Shown one piece after another: positions 28,378 to 37,332 of a stretch of DNA of 64,000 nt. Position 1 is the stretch's first letter. The number at the start of each line of letters is the position of its first letter. Source of the DNA: an uncultured Rhodopila sp. (GTDB lineage Bacteria > Pseudomonadota > Alphaproteobacteria > Acetobacterales > Acetobacteraceae); contig CAINOE010000120.1 in assembly GCA_903851415.1 (NCBI GenBank), positions 56,387 to 120,386 of the forward strand. The letters run 5' to 3'. The notes beneath the pieces are model-generated. The model saw only the letters and a program-made list of their open reading frames with translations. It was not told where the DNA came from and made no database searches. A program made the translations under genes and the position numbers.

Positions 28378-29589
28378 ATGGATGCGAACATCGAGCAAGC
28401 CGGCACAGCCCACTGGCAGCGCAACCTTTGGGTCTGCGTGTTCGGATCGTTCACCACTATCGTTGCGATGACGTTGCTGCTGCCGTTCCTGCCGCTTTAT
28501 GTCGGGCAGCTTGGCGTGAGCGATCACGCCTCGATCGTGCAATGGTCCGGGGTGGCTTACGGCGCAACATTCCTCACTGCCGCGATGTTCGCGCCGCTTT
28601 GGGGGCGGCTGGGCGATCAGTATGGCCGCAAATTGATGCTGATCCGTGCCAGCCTCGGCATGGCCTTGGCCATCTCGCTGATCGGCCTGTCGCAAAACGT
28701 CTATCAGCTCGTCGGGCTGCGGTTGTTCACGGGGGTGCTGGGCGGATATTCCTCAGGATCGACCGTACTGGTGGCGACGCAAACGCCGCGTGCACAGACC
28801 GGATGGGCGCTGGGCGTGATGGCCTCCGGCATCATGGCCGGCAACGTCGCCGGGCCGCTCATCGGCGGCGTCCTGCCGCCTCTGATCGGCATCAGAATGA
28901 CCTTCCTGGCGGCCGGGGCCATCATTTTTGTTGCGTTTCTCGCCACCATGTTCCTGATCAAAGAGGAACCGCGGCCGCCTCGCAACAACGCCGCCGCGCG
29001 GCGCGGCGGCTGGGCGGGTATTCCGGACAAGCGGCCTGTCGTCGCCATGCTGGTCACCGGCATGCTGCTGATGCTGGCGAACATGTCGATCGAGCCGATC
29101 ATTACGGTATATGTGGCGACGATTGTTCGGGACGCAGCGCGGGTGACGGTGGTCGCGGGCTTGGCGATGTCGGCGGCAGCCCTCGGCAGCATTCTCTCCG
29201 CCTCCCGCCTCGGAAAACTGGCCGATCGGCTGGGGCATTTGCAGGTTATCGTGGGATGCCTGGGGGTTTCGGCGCTGCTGTTGATACCCCAGGCTTTCGT
29301 TACGACAGGCTGGCAGTTGGTCGGCTTGCGGTTCCTGATGGGGCTGTCGCTCGGCGGCTTGCTGCCCTGCGTTGCGACGGTGATCCGTCACAACGTTCCG
29401 GAACATATCGCGGGCAGTATCCTCGGCTATTCCACGTCCGCGCAATATGTCGGCCAGGTCGCCGGGCCGTTGGCCGGCGGCTTCGTGGGAGGTCATGGCG
29501 GGATGCGGGCGGTGTTTCTTGGGACGTCGGTCCTGATGGCCGGGGGCGCGGTGTTCACCTGGCTGTCGCGATCGCGCCGCCGGGATTAG
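28378..29589 (+). CDS. MFS transporter (drug/metabolite type)
   Basis: A 403-residue, 12-helix major facilitator. The loop between helices 2 and 3 reads APLWGRLGDQYGRKLMLIRASLG, and motif C-like glycine/proline pattern GNVAGPLIGGVLPPLIGI lies in helix 5. This layout is common among multidrug and sugar-efflux subfamilies. The first half-to-second half linker is KEEPRPPRNNAAARRGGW. The C-terminus ends SRSRRRD and overlaps the convergent ThDP-enzyme gene by four bases. Substrate not assignable. Confidence 0.88.
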   Translation: MDANIEQAGTAHWQRNLWVCVFGSFTTIVAMTLLLPFLPLYVGQLGVSDHASIVQWSGVAYGATFLTAAMFAPLWGRLGDQYGRKLMLIRASLGMALAISLIGLSQNVYQLVGLRLFTGVLGGYSSGSTVLVATQTPRAQTGWALGVMASGIMAGNVAGPLIGGVLPPLIGIRMTFLAAGAIIFVAFLATMFLIKEEPRPPRNNAAARRGGWAGIPDKRPVVAMLVTGMLLMLANMSIEPIITVYVATIVRDAARVTVVAGLAMSAAALGSILSASRLGKLADRLGHLQVIVGCLGVSALLLIPQAFVTTGWQLVGLRFLMGLSLGGLLPCVATVIRHNVPEHIAGSILGYSTSAQYVGQVAGPLAGGFVGGHGGMRAVFLGTSVLMAGGAVFTWLSRSRRRD

Positions 29590-31268
29590 TTGCAAACGAC
29601 ATTGACCAGTGCCTGCGTGCCCGCGCGCACGGCAGAAGCGGCACGTTGCAGCGCCGCGGGAAGGTCGGCGGGCTTGTCGACACGTTCCCCATGCCCATCA
29701 TGCGCCGCCACGATCTTCTCGAACGACGGCGCCGGCAGATCGGCCAGCAGCCGGCCATCGGCCTCCGCGGCCAGACCGTGGCCGTACATATCCAGCGTGG
29801 CCTGCCGCACCGCGCCGTACAGGCCATTGTTGTAGATGATCGTCAGCACCGGCAGGTTCTGCATTTGCGAGACATAATGGCACGCGGTCGGATTGGAAAA
29901 CATATAGGCGCCATCGCCGAGAACCGACAGAACCAAACTCCCGGGCGACGCCAGCTTGATGCCGAGCGAGGCCGGGAAGCCCCAACCGAGACCGCCGGCG
30001 CTGCTCAGAGCGAAAAGGCTGCCGGGCGCCGTCAGCGCACAGTATTCCTGCCGGAACGAGTACTCGCTGACGACTTTCGTGTCCGCGTCGATGACATCTC
30101 GAAGGCAATGGTTCAGCCAAGGCAGGGTGACAACCTCCGCCTTCCCGGCTTGTTCCGCCTCGCCCTTCCAGCCGTCGTGCAGCCGGCTCGAACGATCCCG
30201 CAGCCGGGCATCGCGCGCGGCGACGTGTGGTGCCGGCCTGGCGGCCAGAGCGATTTCCAGCGCCTCCAGCACCGACAGGCACGTCGCGGTTATGGTGAGA
30301 TCGGAGGGGAAACTGCGCATCGGCAGGCGAACGTGCAACGGATCCTCGCCGATCTGGACGATGCGCGCGGACGAACGCGGGGACTGCCTGGATGGCACCC
30401 ATGGCACATCCGTTTCGAACACAACCACCAGATCAGCGTCTTCCAGCAACGCCCCGGGCGACGATCCCTGGAACATCGGATGATCCGCCGCCACGGCAAA
30501 AAACCGCGTAAAATACGGAATGACCGGCAGGGCATAGCGTTCCGCCAGACGCGCCAGCACGACGCTTTCGCGCGGATCTTTTCCCAGCATGGCGGTGATG
30601 ACCAGAGGATTTCTCGCCTCGGCAATCCAGTCCGCCAAAGTCTCGATGTCGTCGGCCCGCGCCACCGGCGGACGCGAAACGGCGCGGCGATCACAGGTGC
30701 TTTCGGCGCGGCCCGCAACCCTTTCGCTGAGAACCTCGCGCGGCAGGCTGAGATAGACCGGCCCTTGCGGCGACGCCGAGGCAATTTCCATGGCCCGGTC
30801 CACAGCCGAAGCCGCCTGGTCGCCGCGCCGCATTTCATAATCCCACTTGACCAGTTCTCGCAGCATGCCGGCCTGGTCGAACATTTCTTGCGCCCACTGA
30901 ATATGCGCGCTGCGCGATCCTTCCGCGCCGCTTTCGGTATAGGGGGTGCGGCCGGAGGTCAGCAGCATCGGCACGCGGTCACGGCTGGCGTTGATCAGCA
31001 TGTTGATGGCGTTCGCCGTTCCAACGTTGGTGTGCAGCATGATCGCCTGCGGCCGCCCGGTCACCGCGGTGTAGCCGTGCGCCATGGCGACCGCGACACT
31101 TTCATGCGGAACGAGCATCGGCCGGGGGACCTTCCGGTTAGCCCGCGCGGCACGGGAAAAGGCCTCTACTATCGGCGGAAAATCGGTGCCCGGGTTGACG
31201 AACAGATGCTCGATGTCATGCGCGGCAAGCGCCTCCAGATAGTCTTCGGCGGCAATCCTGTCGGGCAT
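29586..31268 (-). CDS. Thiamine-diphosphate-dependent enzyme (acetolactate synthase-like)
   Basis: A 560-residue three-domain ThDP enzyme. The activating glutamate is Glu56 in VPHESVAVAMAHGY. The middle domain carries ITAMLGKDPRESVVLARLAERYALP, and the cofactor motif is LGDGAYMFSNPTACHYVSQ followed by IIYNNGLYGAVR. It differs from true acetolactate synthase in having GTDFPPIVEAFSRAA and no FAD-site consensus. It is the last gene of the minus-strand operon with a CoA transferase, a thiolase-like protein and DUF35, suggesting a 2-oxoacid or 2-hydroxyacyl-CoA reaction. The specific substrate is unknown. Confidence 0.85.
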   Translation of the reverse strand: MPDRIAAEDYLEALAAHDIEHLFVNPGTDFPPIVEAFSRAARANRKVPRPMLVPHESVAVAMAHGYTAVTGRPQAIMLHTNVGTANAINMLINASRDRVPMLLTSGRTPYTESGAEGSRSAHIQWAQEMFDQAGMLRELVKWDYEMRRGDQAASAVDRAMEIASASPQGPVYLSLPREVLSERVAGRAESTCDRRAVSRPPVARADDIETLADWIAEARNPLVITAMLGKDPRESVVLARLAERYALPVIPYFTRFFAVAADHPMFQGSSPGALLEDADLVVVFETDVPWVPSRQSPRSSARIVQIGEDPLHVRLPMRSFPSDLTITATCLSVLEALEIALAARPAPHVAARDARLRDRSSRLHDGWKGEAEQAGKAEVVTLPWLNHCLRDVIDADTKVVSEYSFRQEYCALTAPGSLFALSSAGGLGWGFPASLGIKLASPGSLVLSVLGDGAYMFSNPTACHYVSQMQNLPVLTIIYNNGLYGAVRQATLDMYGHGLAAEADGRLLADLPAPSFEKIVAAHDGHGERVDKPADLPAALQRAASAVRAGTQALVNVVCN

Positions 31269-31295
31269 GAATGTCCTCCTCCAGAGCTGAAAAAA

Positions 31296-31661
31296 CTACG
31301 ATCCCGGGGAATTCCACGCCAACAGCAAAACATAGCCGGTGATCGCGCAGCCGGAATGGATCGCGATCAGCACCGCGGGCACGCGCTGCCGGCGCAACAG
31401 AACCGCGATCCCCGTCACCAACGCCGCGCCGAACAGCAATGCTGATAACCCGCCGAATGACCCGGCACCCGCTGCGACTCCGCGTGCCGGTCCGCGCAAG
31501 ACCAGCAGCAGAACGCCAAAGCCGATCGCCCCGATAACACCGTGCAGCAGTCCGACCATGGCGGGCGGTGCGGACACACCACGCAGATGCCACAAAGCCA
31601 GGCCGGTTCCGACCGCAACGGCGATGGTCAGCAATGCGACTGCAACGAACATGGCCGTCAC
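31296..31661 (-). CDS. Small four-helix membrane protein
   Basis: A 121-residue, almost wholly hydrophobic protein with four predicted membrane spans (roughly residues 3-24, 35-57, 66-86 and 95-116). A conserved-looking histidine lies in LLHGVIGAIGF and another in AIHSGCAITGY, as seen in small haem- or quinone-associated membrane proteins. No family is recognised. Its start overlaps the CoA-transferase stop by four bases, and it lies 27 bp before the ThDP enzyme, so it belongs to this operon. Confidence 0.65.
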   Translation of the reverse strand: MTAMFVAVALLTIAVAVGTGLALWHLRGVSAPPAMVGLLHGVIGAIGFGVLLLVLRGPARGVAAGAGSFGGLSALLFGAALVTGIAVLLRRQRVPAVLIAIHSGCAITGYVLLLAWNSPGS

Positions 31662-32848
31662 CCCACCACGCCGAGGCCGCGCAGGCGCTCGATCTCATCG
31701 TTGCTGTAACCGGCCTCGGCGAGCACCGCCGCGTTATGCTGGCCAACCGAAGGGGCGCGCAACGCCGAAACCTTTTCCACGCCATCGATGTGAAACGGCG
31801 TCATCACCGTCAACCCGCGCCCGTCGGCGAACGGCGCCAGCGCCCCGCACAGACGCAATTGCGGGTCGTCCAAAGTCTCATCCACGGTAGCAACGATCCC
31901 GAACGTGACCCCGACCGCATCCAGAATGACCCGCCAGTCGGCAAGATCGCGGCGGGCGAAAACCTCATCCAGGATCAGCACAAACTGCCGCGCATGATGT
32001 TTCCGCGCCTCCGCCGTCGCAAACCGCGGATCATCCGTCAAATCGGCGCGTCCGATCGCCGACAGAAATGACGGCAACTGCCGCTGCTCGTTGTACAGCG
32101 CCATGATGAACCAGCGCCCGTCGCGGGTCCGGTAATGGTTGGCCAATGCGTTGGGCGGCTGATCGCGCCGCGGGCGCAACGGCACATGCTCGCCGAACAG
32201 CCGGGTCTGCACCGCGCAGCCATTCGCCCAAACCCCGTTCTGCAGCAGCGACGATTTTACCACTCCGCCCTGGCCGGTCTTTTCCCGCCGGTAAAGCGCA
32301 GAGACGATCGCGGCGTAGAGCGCGGTGGCGCTCGGATGGTCGCCCATGCCGGGCATCGACCGCGACGGCACGGTCACAGCGTCGGCCCGCACCATGTCCA
32401 TCAGTCCGGTGCGAGCCCAATACGCCGTGGAATCGAACCCGGTCTTCGCTGCCTCCTCGCCATGCTCGCCATAGGCGGTGAAGGACGCATAGATCAGCCG
32501 CGGGTTGAGCGGCAGCAAATCCCCCGCCGCCATCAGCAACCGGTGCCGCACGGGCAGCGGAAAGTTGGTGATGAAAACATCGGCGGCGGCGGCCAGCCGG
32601 TGCAGCACCGCCTGTCCCTCCGGCTGCTTCAGGTCCAGCGCAAGGCTGCGCTTGTTACGCGACGTCAACTGCCAGTAGTAGTCAACCGGCCGGCCGGGAA
32701 TCGGCGTGGAGTCGCGCCAGGGATCGCCGGCGCCGGGCGGCTCGATCTTGATCACGTCCGCACCGAAATCCGACAGCATCGTCGCGGCTGCCGGCCCGGC
32801 GATCCAGCTTGCGCAGTCGATGACCTTCAGACCGGCGAACAGGCTCAT
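31658..32848 (-). CDS. CaiB/BaiF-type CoA transferase (class III)
   Basis: A 396-residue class III CoA transferase from the ATG at 32848 (MSLFAGLKVIDCASWIAGPAAATMLSDFGADVIKIEPP, the family N-terminus). Further motifs: RNKRSLALDLKQPEGQAVLHRL, INPRLIYASFTAYGEHG-like segment NPRLIYASFTAYG, the region GMGDHPSATALYAAIVSAL containing the catalytic aspartate, and a C-terminal VVDETLDDPQLR-type stretch. It moves CoA between acids. Four-base overlaps tie it to the thiolase-like gene upstream and the membrane protein downstream. Confidence 0.92.
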   Translation of the reverse strand: MSLFAGLKVIDCASWIAGPAAATMLSDFGADVIKIEPPGAGDPWRDSTPIPGRPVDYYWQLTSRNKRSLALDLKQPEGQAVLHRLAAAADVFITNFPLPVRHRLLMAAGDLLPLNPRLIYASFTAYGEHGEEAAKTGFDSTAYWARTGLMDMVRADAVTVPSRSMPGMGDHPSATALYAAIVSALYRREKTGQGGVVKSSLLQNGVWANGCAVQTRLFGEHVPLRPRRDQPPNALANHYRTRDGRWFIMALYNEQRQLPSFLSAIGRADLTDDPRFATAEARKHHARQFVLILDEVFARRDLADWRVILDAVGVTFGIVATVDETLDDPQLRLCGALAPFADGRGLTVMTPFHIDGVEKVSALRAPSVGQHNAAVLAEAGYSNDEIERLRGLGVVG

Positions 32849-33987
32849 GGCGCCGAATTGCTGAAAATGACCGTCCCGGATGCCGCAAACATGCCGCCGA
32901 CGCCGTGACACACCGAAATCTCCGCCCCCGGGATCTGCGCCGGCGCAATCCCGCGCATCTGCCGCACGCTCTCCTGCAACGCGTACATCCCGTACATGCC
33001 GGAGTGCATGTATGACAGCCCTCCGCCATTGGTATTCAACGGCAACGAGCCGCCCGGGGCGGTATTGCGCCCGGCGATGAACGCCGCCGCCTCCCCGCGC
33101 GGCACGAAGTCCGGGTCTTCCAGCCCGTAAATCGGCAGGTGGGCGAACGCGTCGTAGATCATCAGGTGATCGACGTCCTTGTGCACGATCCCCGCCTCCC
33201 GGAACGCCGCCGGACCTGCCACGCGGAAGGCGCGCGAGCGGGTGAAATCCTGCATCTGGCTGATCATCGGCGTTTCCGCGCTCTCCCCCGTGCCCGGGAC
33301 ATAGACCGGCCGCGCCGGAAAGTCTCTGGCCCGCTCGGCGGATGTCAGGATCAGTGCGCCACCGCCGTCGGTCACCAGGCAGCACATCAGCAGCCGGAAC
33401 GGATAGGCGATCATCCGGCTGTTCAGCACGTCATCCACCGTTAGCGGCGAGCGGAACGTCGCCCGCGGGTTCTTCGCCGCCCATTCCCGCTGCACCACGG
33501 CCACCCCGGCGATCTGCTCCTCGGTCACGCCGTAGGTTTTCATGAACCGAAGCACCGGGATGGTGAACATGCCGGGCGGACCCATCGGCCCGAACGGCTG
33601 CTCGAACTGCCCGTTCAGCGAGGCCGGATGCACCGGTCGGGGCGGCGCGCCTACACCGGATTTGCCGCTCTCGCCATGCGTAATGAGAATGGTTTTCGCC
33701 AGCCCCGCCTCGATCGCCGCGGCGGCGTGGCGGACATGGATCATGAAGCTGCAGCCGCCGACGGATGTGCCGTCGATCCAGGTCGGGGTGATGCCGAGGT
33801 AATGCGCGAGTTGCACGGGCGTCTCCCCGGCCGTTGCGATGCCGTCGATGTCCTTCGGCGTCAGGCCGCAATCGGCCATCGCGTTCAACGCGGCGTCGGC
33901 ATGCAACCCGATCTGCGACAAGCCGGGGATGACGCCCAGTTCGGTGGTTTCGGCGGCGCCGACGACGGCGACACTGTTGCGCGGCAT
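32845..33987 (-). CDS. Thiolase-fold protein (SCP2/Ltp-like), partner of DUF35
   Basis: A 380-residue thiolase-superfamily protein. Seen: VAVVGAAETTELG at the N-terminus, DGIATAGETP, TSVGGCSFMIHVRHAAAAIEAG around the nucleophile region, THGESGKSG, and the C-terminal NTNGGGLSYMHSGMYGMYALQESV and VCHGVGGMFAASGTVIF. The usual thiolase pair G-H-P and C-x-G-G is altered (YMHSGMYG, CHGVGG). Relatives paired with DUF35 proteins include the Ltp2-type aldolases that release a ketone or acyl-CoA by retro-aldol cleavage, so classical thiolysis should not be assumed. DUF35 precedes it by 4 bp. Confidence 0.85.
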   Translation of the reverse strand: MPRNSVAVVGAAETTELGVIPGLSQIGLHADAALNAMADCGLTPKDIDGIATAGETPVQLAHYLGITPTWIDGTSVGGCSFMIHVRHAAAAIEAGLAKTILITHGESGKSGVGAPPRPVHPASLNGQFEQPFGPMGPPGMFTIPVLRFMKTYGVTEEQIAGVAVVQREWAAKNPRATFRSPLTVDDVLNSRMIAYPFRLLMCCLVTDGGGALILTSAERARDFPARPVYVPGTGESAETPMISQMQDFTRSRAFRVAGPAAFREAGIVHKDVDHLMIYDAFAHLPIYGLEDPDFVPRGEAAAFIAGRNTAPGGSLPLNTNGGGLSYMHSGMYGMYALQESVRQMRGIAPAQIPGAEISVCHGVGGMFAASGTVIFSNSAP

Positions 33988-33991
33988 CGGT

Positions 33992-34402
33992 TCAGCCCTT
34001 CGCCGGGCGGAACAAGGGCAGAGCGATCGAATCGGTCTGCGGCTCGAACACGACTTCCAGCTTCATATCCAGCACCAGCGCGTCGGGCGTCTGAGGGCAG
34101 TCCACGATGTTGGTCATCATCCGCGGCCCCTCAAGAAGTTCGACAACGGCAATGGCGTAGGGCGGGGTAAAGCCGGGCACCGGACGGTGATGGATCACAT
34201 AGCTGTAAAGCGTCGCCTTGCCGCTGGCCCTGGTGACGGAGACGCGCCGCGACGCGCAGTCCGGGCAGAACGGACGCGGCGGAAAGTAGACCTTGCCGCA
34301 GTCGTCGCAGCGTTGCAGCAGCAACGCGTTCGCGCGGGCGCCGTCCCAGAAATGCTGCGTTTCCGGCGTCGGCTGCGGCAGAGCGCGTCCCTGTGTCGCC
34401 AT
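33992..34402 (-). CDS. Zn-ribbon/OB-fold (DUF35) protein
   Basis: A 136-residue protein with a short N-terminal helix (TPETQHFWDGARANALLLQRC), a four-cysteine zinc ribbon (CDDCGKVYFPPRPFCPDC) and an OB-fold (GKATLYSYVIHHRPVPGF, PYAIAVVELLEGPRMMTNIV). DUF35 proteins bind acyl-CoA and form stable complexes with thiolase-like partners. The thiolase-like gene follows 4 bp downstream, so a heteromeric enzyme is expected. Confidence 0.92.
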   Translation of the reverse strand: MATQGRALPQPTPETQHFWDGARANALLLQRCDDCGKVYFPPRPFCPDCASRRVSVTRASGKATLYSYVIHHRPVPGFTPPYAIAVVELLEGPRMMTNIVDCPQTPDALVLDMKLEVVFEPQTDSIALPLFRPAKG

Positions 34403-34474
34403 TCCTGGTGCCCTCCGGTCCGATGGAAGGAACGTTATGCGGCAACCGGGCGCCCGGCAACCGCGGCCGGCGGT

Positions 34475-35449
34475 TCAGCTCAGCAGCACCGCCTTGCCGA
34501 TGACGAGACGGTCGATCACCGCCTGCAGCGCCTCGGCCGCCTGGTCCAGCCGGAAGGTATGCCAAATCCGCGGCCGCAGCTTGCCCTGTTCCGCCAGCGC
34601 CAGCAGCGCCTTCATGTTGGCGGCCGCCAGCGCGGGATTGGCTTCGTTCAGCCCACCGATCCGCACGCCGACGACATCGATGCCTTTGATCAGCAGATAG
34701 TTGCTGCGGATATCTGTCGGCCCGCCGCCGAGGAAGCCCGGGATCAACAGCCGGCCGCACCACGCGAGGCAGCGCAGCGATTCCTCGGCCACTTTGTCAC
34801 CGATGGGATCATAGACGATATCGACACCGCGCCCGTCCGTCAGGTGCTTCACCTCGTCAGTGAAGCCCGAGCGGTAGCCGATCGCGTAGTCCGCACCCTC
34901 CTCCAGGCAGGCGGCGCGCTTTTCCTCGCTGCCCGCGGTGGCGATGACGGTGGCGCCGAATGCCTTGGCGACCTGGATCGCGGCAATGCCGATTCGCCCC
35001 GCCGCGCCATGCACCAGCACCGAGTCGCCTTCCTTAAGCCGGCCGCGCTGAAGCAAGGCATGATATGCAGTCGTATATGCCCCGCGAAAAACGCCTGCCT
35101 GAGCCAGCGTCAGACCTGCAGGCACGGGGTCGCACAGCTCCGCTTTGGCGTTGCCCAGCTCCGCCAGCGCCCCCAGCGTGTGCCGCGACATCACCGCATC
35201 ACCGACGGCGAAACCGCTTACATCCGCGCCGATGGCGGCGACGTAACCGGCGGCTTCGCTGCCAGGAATGAACGGAGGGTCAGGACGGAACTGGTATTTT
35301 CCGGCCAGCATCAGTACGTCCACGTATTGAACGCCGCGCGCGGCGATGCTAACCTGGATCTCACCGGGACCGGGCGGCGGCGGGGCCGGGACGTCGCGCA
35401 GGGCAAGAACCTCGGGCCCGCCGAACCGTCCGCACACCATCGCCTTCAT
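34475..35449 (-). CDS. NADPH:quinone oxidoreductase-type MDR protein
   Basis: A 324-residue medium-chain dehydrogenase/reductase without the structural-zinc cysteines, from the ATG at 35449 (MKAMVCGRFGGPEVLALRDVP) behind GGAGGTG. Cofactor loop: VHGAAGRIGIAAIQVAKAFGA followed by ATAGSEEKRA, the A-A-x-x-x-G form of quinone reductase/enoyl reductases using NADPH. It is the first gene of the minus-strand operon and faces a Crp/Fnr regulator across 147 bp. It may act on a quinone or reduce an enoyl-CoA intermediate. Confidence 0.88.
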   Translation of the reverse strand: MKAMVCGRFGGPEVLALRDVPAPPPPGPGEIQVSIAARGVQYVDVLMLAGKYQFRPDPPFIPGSEAAGYVAAIGADVSGFAVGDAVMSRHTLGALAELGNAKAELCDPVPAGLTLAQAGVFRGAYTTAYHALLQRGRLKEGDSVLVHGAAGRIGIAAIQVAKAFGATVIATAGSEEKRAACLEEGADYAIGYRSGFTDEVKHLTDGRGVDIVYDPIGDKVAEESLRCLAWCGRLLIPGFLGGGPTDIRSNYLLIKGIDVVGVRIGGLNEANPALAAANMKALLALAEQGKLRPRIWHTFRLDQAAEALQAVIDRLVIGKAVLLS

Positions 35450-35523
35450 CCGCACCTCCCCTTGACGCCTATAACGAATTGTAACACTCACCTTGCAACC
35501 GGAGGAGCCAGACACTCCATAGC

Positions 35524-35537
35524 TTGATTGACGTCAA
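35524..35537. promoter_or_regulatory. FNR/DNR-like box TTGATTGACGTCAA
   Basis: The sequence TTGA-N6-TCAA matches the FNR/FixK/DNR-type half-site arrangement (consensus TTGAT-N4-ATCAA, one mismatch). It lies 74 bp upstream of the MDR operon start and 59 bp upstream of the ATG of the regulator gene on the other strand. That is suitable for autoregulation and for control of the divergent six-gene operon. Its presence also argues that the regulator does not start at the TTG inside this site. Confidence 0.5.
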
Positions 35538-35596
35538 TTCAATCCGCTACACGCAAACTCTTGTTTCGCGGTAGCGAAAAAGGCGGACAGGTTTCC

Positions 35597-36346
35597 ATGC
35601 CCACTCGTACCATGCTAGCCCAGGCGCTCTCCTCCCATCCCGACAGCACCAACGTGGCGAAGGCTGTGCGCAACACCCCGTTGCTTCAAAATCTCGAAGA
35701 ACGCGTGGCGGAACGACTCGCCGGGATCTGTTCGATTGTGATTGCCCCGGAAAACATGGAGCTGGCGCATCAGGGCGAGGAAGCGGAGCAACTCTTCATC
35801 GTGCTGGATGGGCAGCTTGCCGCCATCAACACGGCGCCGAACGGAACGACGGCCGTGGTGGACGTGATCCGGCAGGGCGAGACGTTGGGTCTGGCGACGC
35901 TGCTGGCCCGGCTGCCGCGCCTGATGACCGTGCGGACGATCACGCCGAGCCGGGTTCTGTGCATCGAAGCCGCGGGGTTGCTGGCGCTGATGTCGCAGGA
36001 GGCGTCCTTGGTCACCGCGCTGCTGCGGGCGGAGGCGCGGGAATTCCGGGCGCTGGTGCGCCAGGTCTGCGACCTGAAGTTGCGGACTACCGCTCAGCGG
36101 CTGGGCTGTTATCTGCTGTCGCTGTCGGAGGAGCATAAGGCGAACGCCACGGCGCTGCGGTTGCCGTTCGACAAACGGCTGCTGGCGGCGCGGCTGGGAT
36201 GCCGGCAGGAGAATCTGTCGCGCGCCTTCGCTGCCTTGCGCGGACTCGGTGTGGAAACGCATGGCGCGCGGGTGATCCTGCACGATATCGCAAAGCTGCG
36301 TGATTATTCGGTGCCTGACGAGGTGCATGACGAGGCGTTTGCCTGA
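35597..36346 (+). CDS. Crp/Fnr-family transcriptional regulator
   Basis: A 249-residue regulator from the ATG at 35597 (MPTRTMLAQALSS). Residues about 35-150 are a cyclic-nucleotide-binding-type sensor (APENMELAHQGEEAEQLFIVLDGQLAAI, VDVIRQGETLGLATLLARLP). A long dimer helix follows, then the winged helix (LPFDKRLLAARLGCRQENLSRAFAALRGLGVETHG) with the L-S-R-A-F recognition helix. The four-cysteine iron-sulfur cluster of true FNR is absent and so is a cAMP-pocket arginine motif, so a DNR/NnrR-like or orphan sensor is more likely. An upstream TTG start at 35528 would overlap the FNR-like box and is rejected. Confidence 0.88.
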   Translation: MPTRTMLAQALSSHPDSTNVAKAVRNTPLLQNLEERVAERLAGICSIVIAPENMELAHQGEEAEQLFIVLDGQLAAINTAPNGTTAVVDVIRQGETLGLATLLARLPRLMTVRTITPSRVLCIEAAGLLALMSQEASLVTALLRAEAREFRALVRQVCDLKLRTTAQRLGCYLLSLSEEHKANATALRLPFDKRLLAARLGCRQENLSRAFAALRGLGVETHGARVILHDIAKLRDYSVPDEVHDEAFA

Positions 36347-36530
36347 TCCGGCCGTCTCGATCGTCCTGGAGGGCCGTGACCTTCCGGCGCCGGCATTCCG
36401 GTGCCGCGAAGGTTTCACGCCCGTTCAACCAGAAGTTATGTGGCTAAACATTCCGAATCATATCAGATACGGCGGCGCCTGAAGCGTGATGCCCGCGTTG
36501 TGCAGTTCACCGAATGGTGCAAACAAGAAG

Positions 36531-36536
36531 TATACT
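36531..36536 (+). promoter_or_regulatory. Possible -10 element (TATACT) for the aquaporin gene
   Basis: TATACT lies 20 bp upstream of the aqpZ ATG, in an otherwise short AT-rich patch (AAACAAGAAGTATACTGCAATAA region). No clear -35 at 16-18 bp is seen, so this would be a weak or activator-dependent promoter, or chance. The preceding regulator gene ends 190 bp earlier. Confidence 0.25.
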
Positions 36537-36555
36537 GCAATAATTGGGGGCCTCT

Positions 36556-37305
36556 ATGCGAGATGATTTGTCCCGGCGGGTTACCGCCGAATTCTTCGGC
36601 ACTTTCTGGCTGACCTTCGCCGGCTGCGGAGCCGCCGTGCTGGCCGCTGCATTCCCGGCCCTGGGCATCGGGTTCCTCGGCGTTGCCTTCGCCTTCGGGC
36701 TGACGGTGCTGACCATGGCCTATGCCGTCGGCCACATCTCGGGCGGGCATTTCAACCCGGCGGTAACCCTGGGCCTGTGGGCTGCCGGACGCTCCGCCAG
36801 CAAACACGTCATTCCCTACATCATCGCCCAGGTCGCAGGCGCCATCGCCGCCGCGGCGGTGCTTTGGCTGATCGCGTCCGGCAAGCCCGAGTGGGTTCCC
36901 GGGGGTTTTGCCTCGAACGGCTACGGCGATCTCAGCCCCGGCAAGTACGGACTGGTTTCGTGCTTCGTGACCGAGTTGCTGCTGACCTTCTTCTTCCTCT
37001 ACATCATCATCGGCACGACGTCGAAGGGCGCGGCGGTGGGGTTTGCCGGCATACCCATCGGCCTGGCGCTGACTCTGATCCACCTGGTGTCGATCCCGGT
37101 CACCAACACCTCGGTCAATCCGGCGCGCAGCACGGGACCGGCGTTGTTCGCCGGAGGCGAGTATATCGCCCAGCTTTGGCTGTTCTGGATCGCGCCCATC
37201 GCCGGGGCGGTGATCGCCGGGCTGCTGTCGCGGTGGCTGTATGAGCCGGACAAGCTGGACGAGACGATCGTGGTTGAGGAACGCGAGCGGCGCCGCACGG
37301 CTTAG
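36556..37305 (+). CDS. aqpZ: Aquaporin Z-type water channel
   Basis: A 249-residue six-span channel with both NPA boxes: [11 protein letters not shown] near residue 60-70 and [12 protein letters not shown] near 185-195. The N-terminal signature [19 protein letters not shown] and histidine/arginine filter positions fit a water-selective AqpZ rather than a glycerol facilitator, which would have an aspartate after the second NPAR. The ATG at 36556 follows TTGGGGGCC. A strong hairpin 28 bp after its stop probably ends the transcript. Confidence 0.93.
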   Translation: MRDDLSRRVTAEFFGTFWLTFAGCGAAVLAAAFPALGIGFLGVAFAFGLTVLTMAYAVGHISGGHFNPAVTLGLWAAGRSASKHVIPYIIAQVAGAIAAAAVLWLIASGKPEWVPGGFASNGYGDLSPGKYGLVSCFVTELLLTFFFLYIIIGTTSKGAAVGFAGIPIGLALTLIHLVSIPVTNTSVNPARSTGPALFAGGEYIAQLWLFWIAPIAGAVIAGLLSRWLYEPDKLDETIVVEERERRRTA

Positions 37306-37332
37306 GCGTCAAGCCCGGGCGATGGTCTTCCC

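Noticed and set aside
28296..31445. Open frame of 1049 codons on the plus strand
   Set aside because: It runs antisense through the MFS, ThDP-enzyme and neighbouring genes, is rich in Arg/Gly/Ala with no domain pattern, and is a typical GC-rich shadow frame.
35528..36346. TTG start for the Crp/Fnr regulator
   Set aside because: It would place the FNR-like box inside the coding sequence and adds 23 residues without family match; the ATG at 35597 is more plausible.
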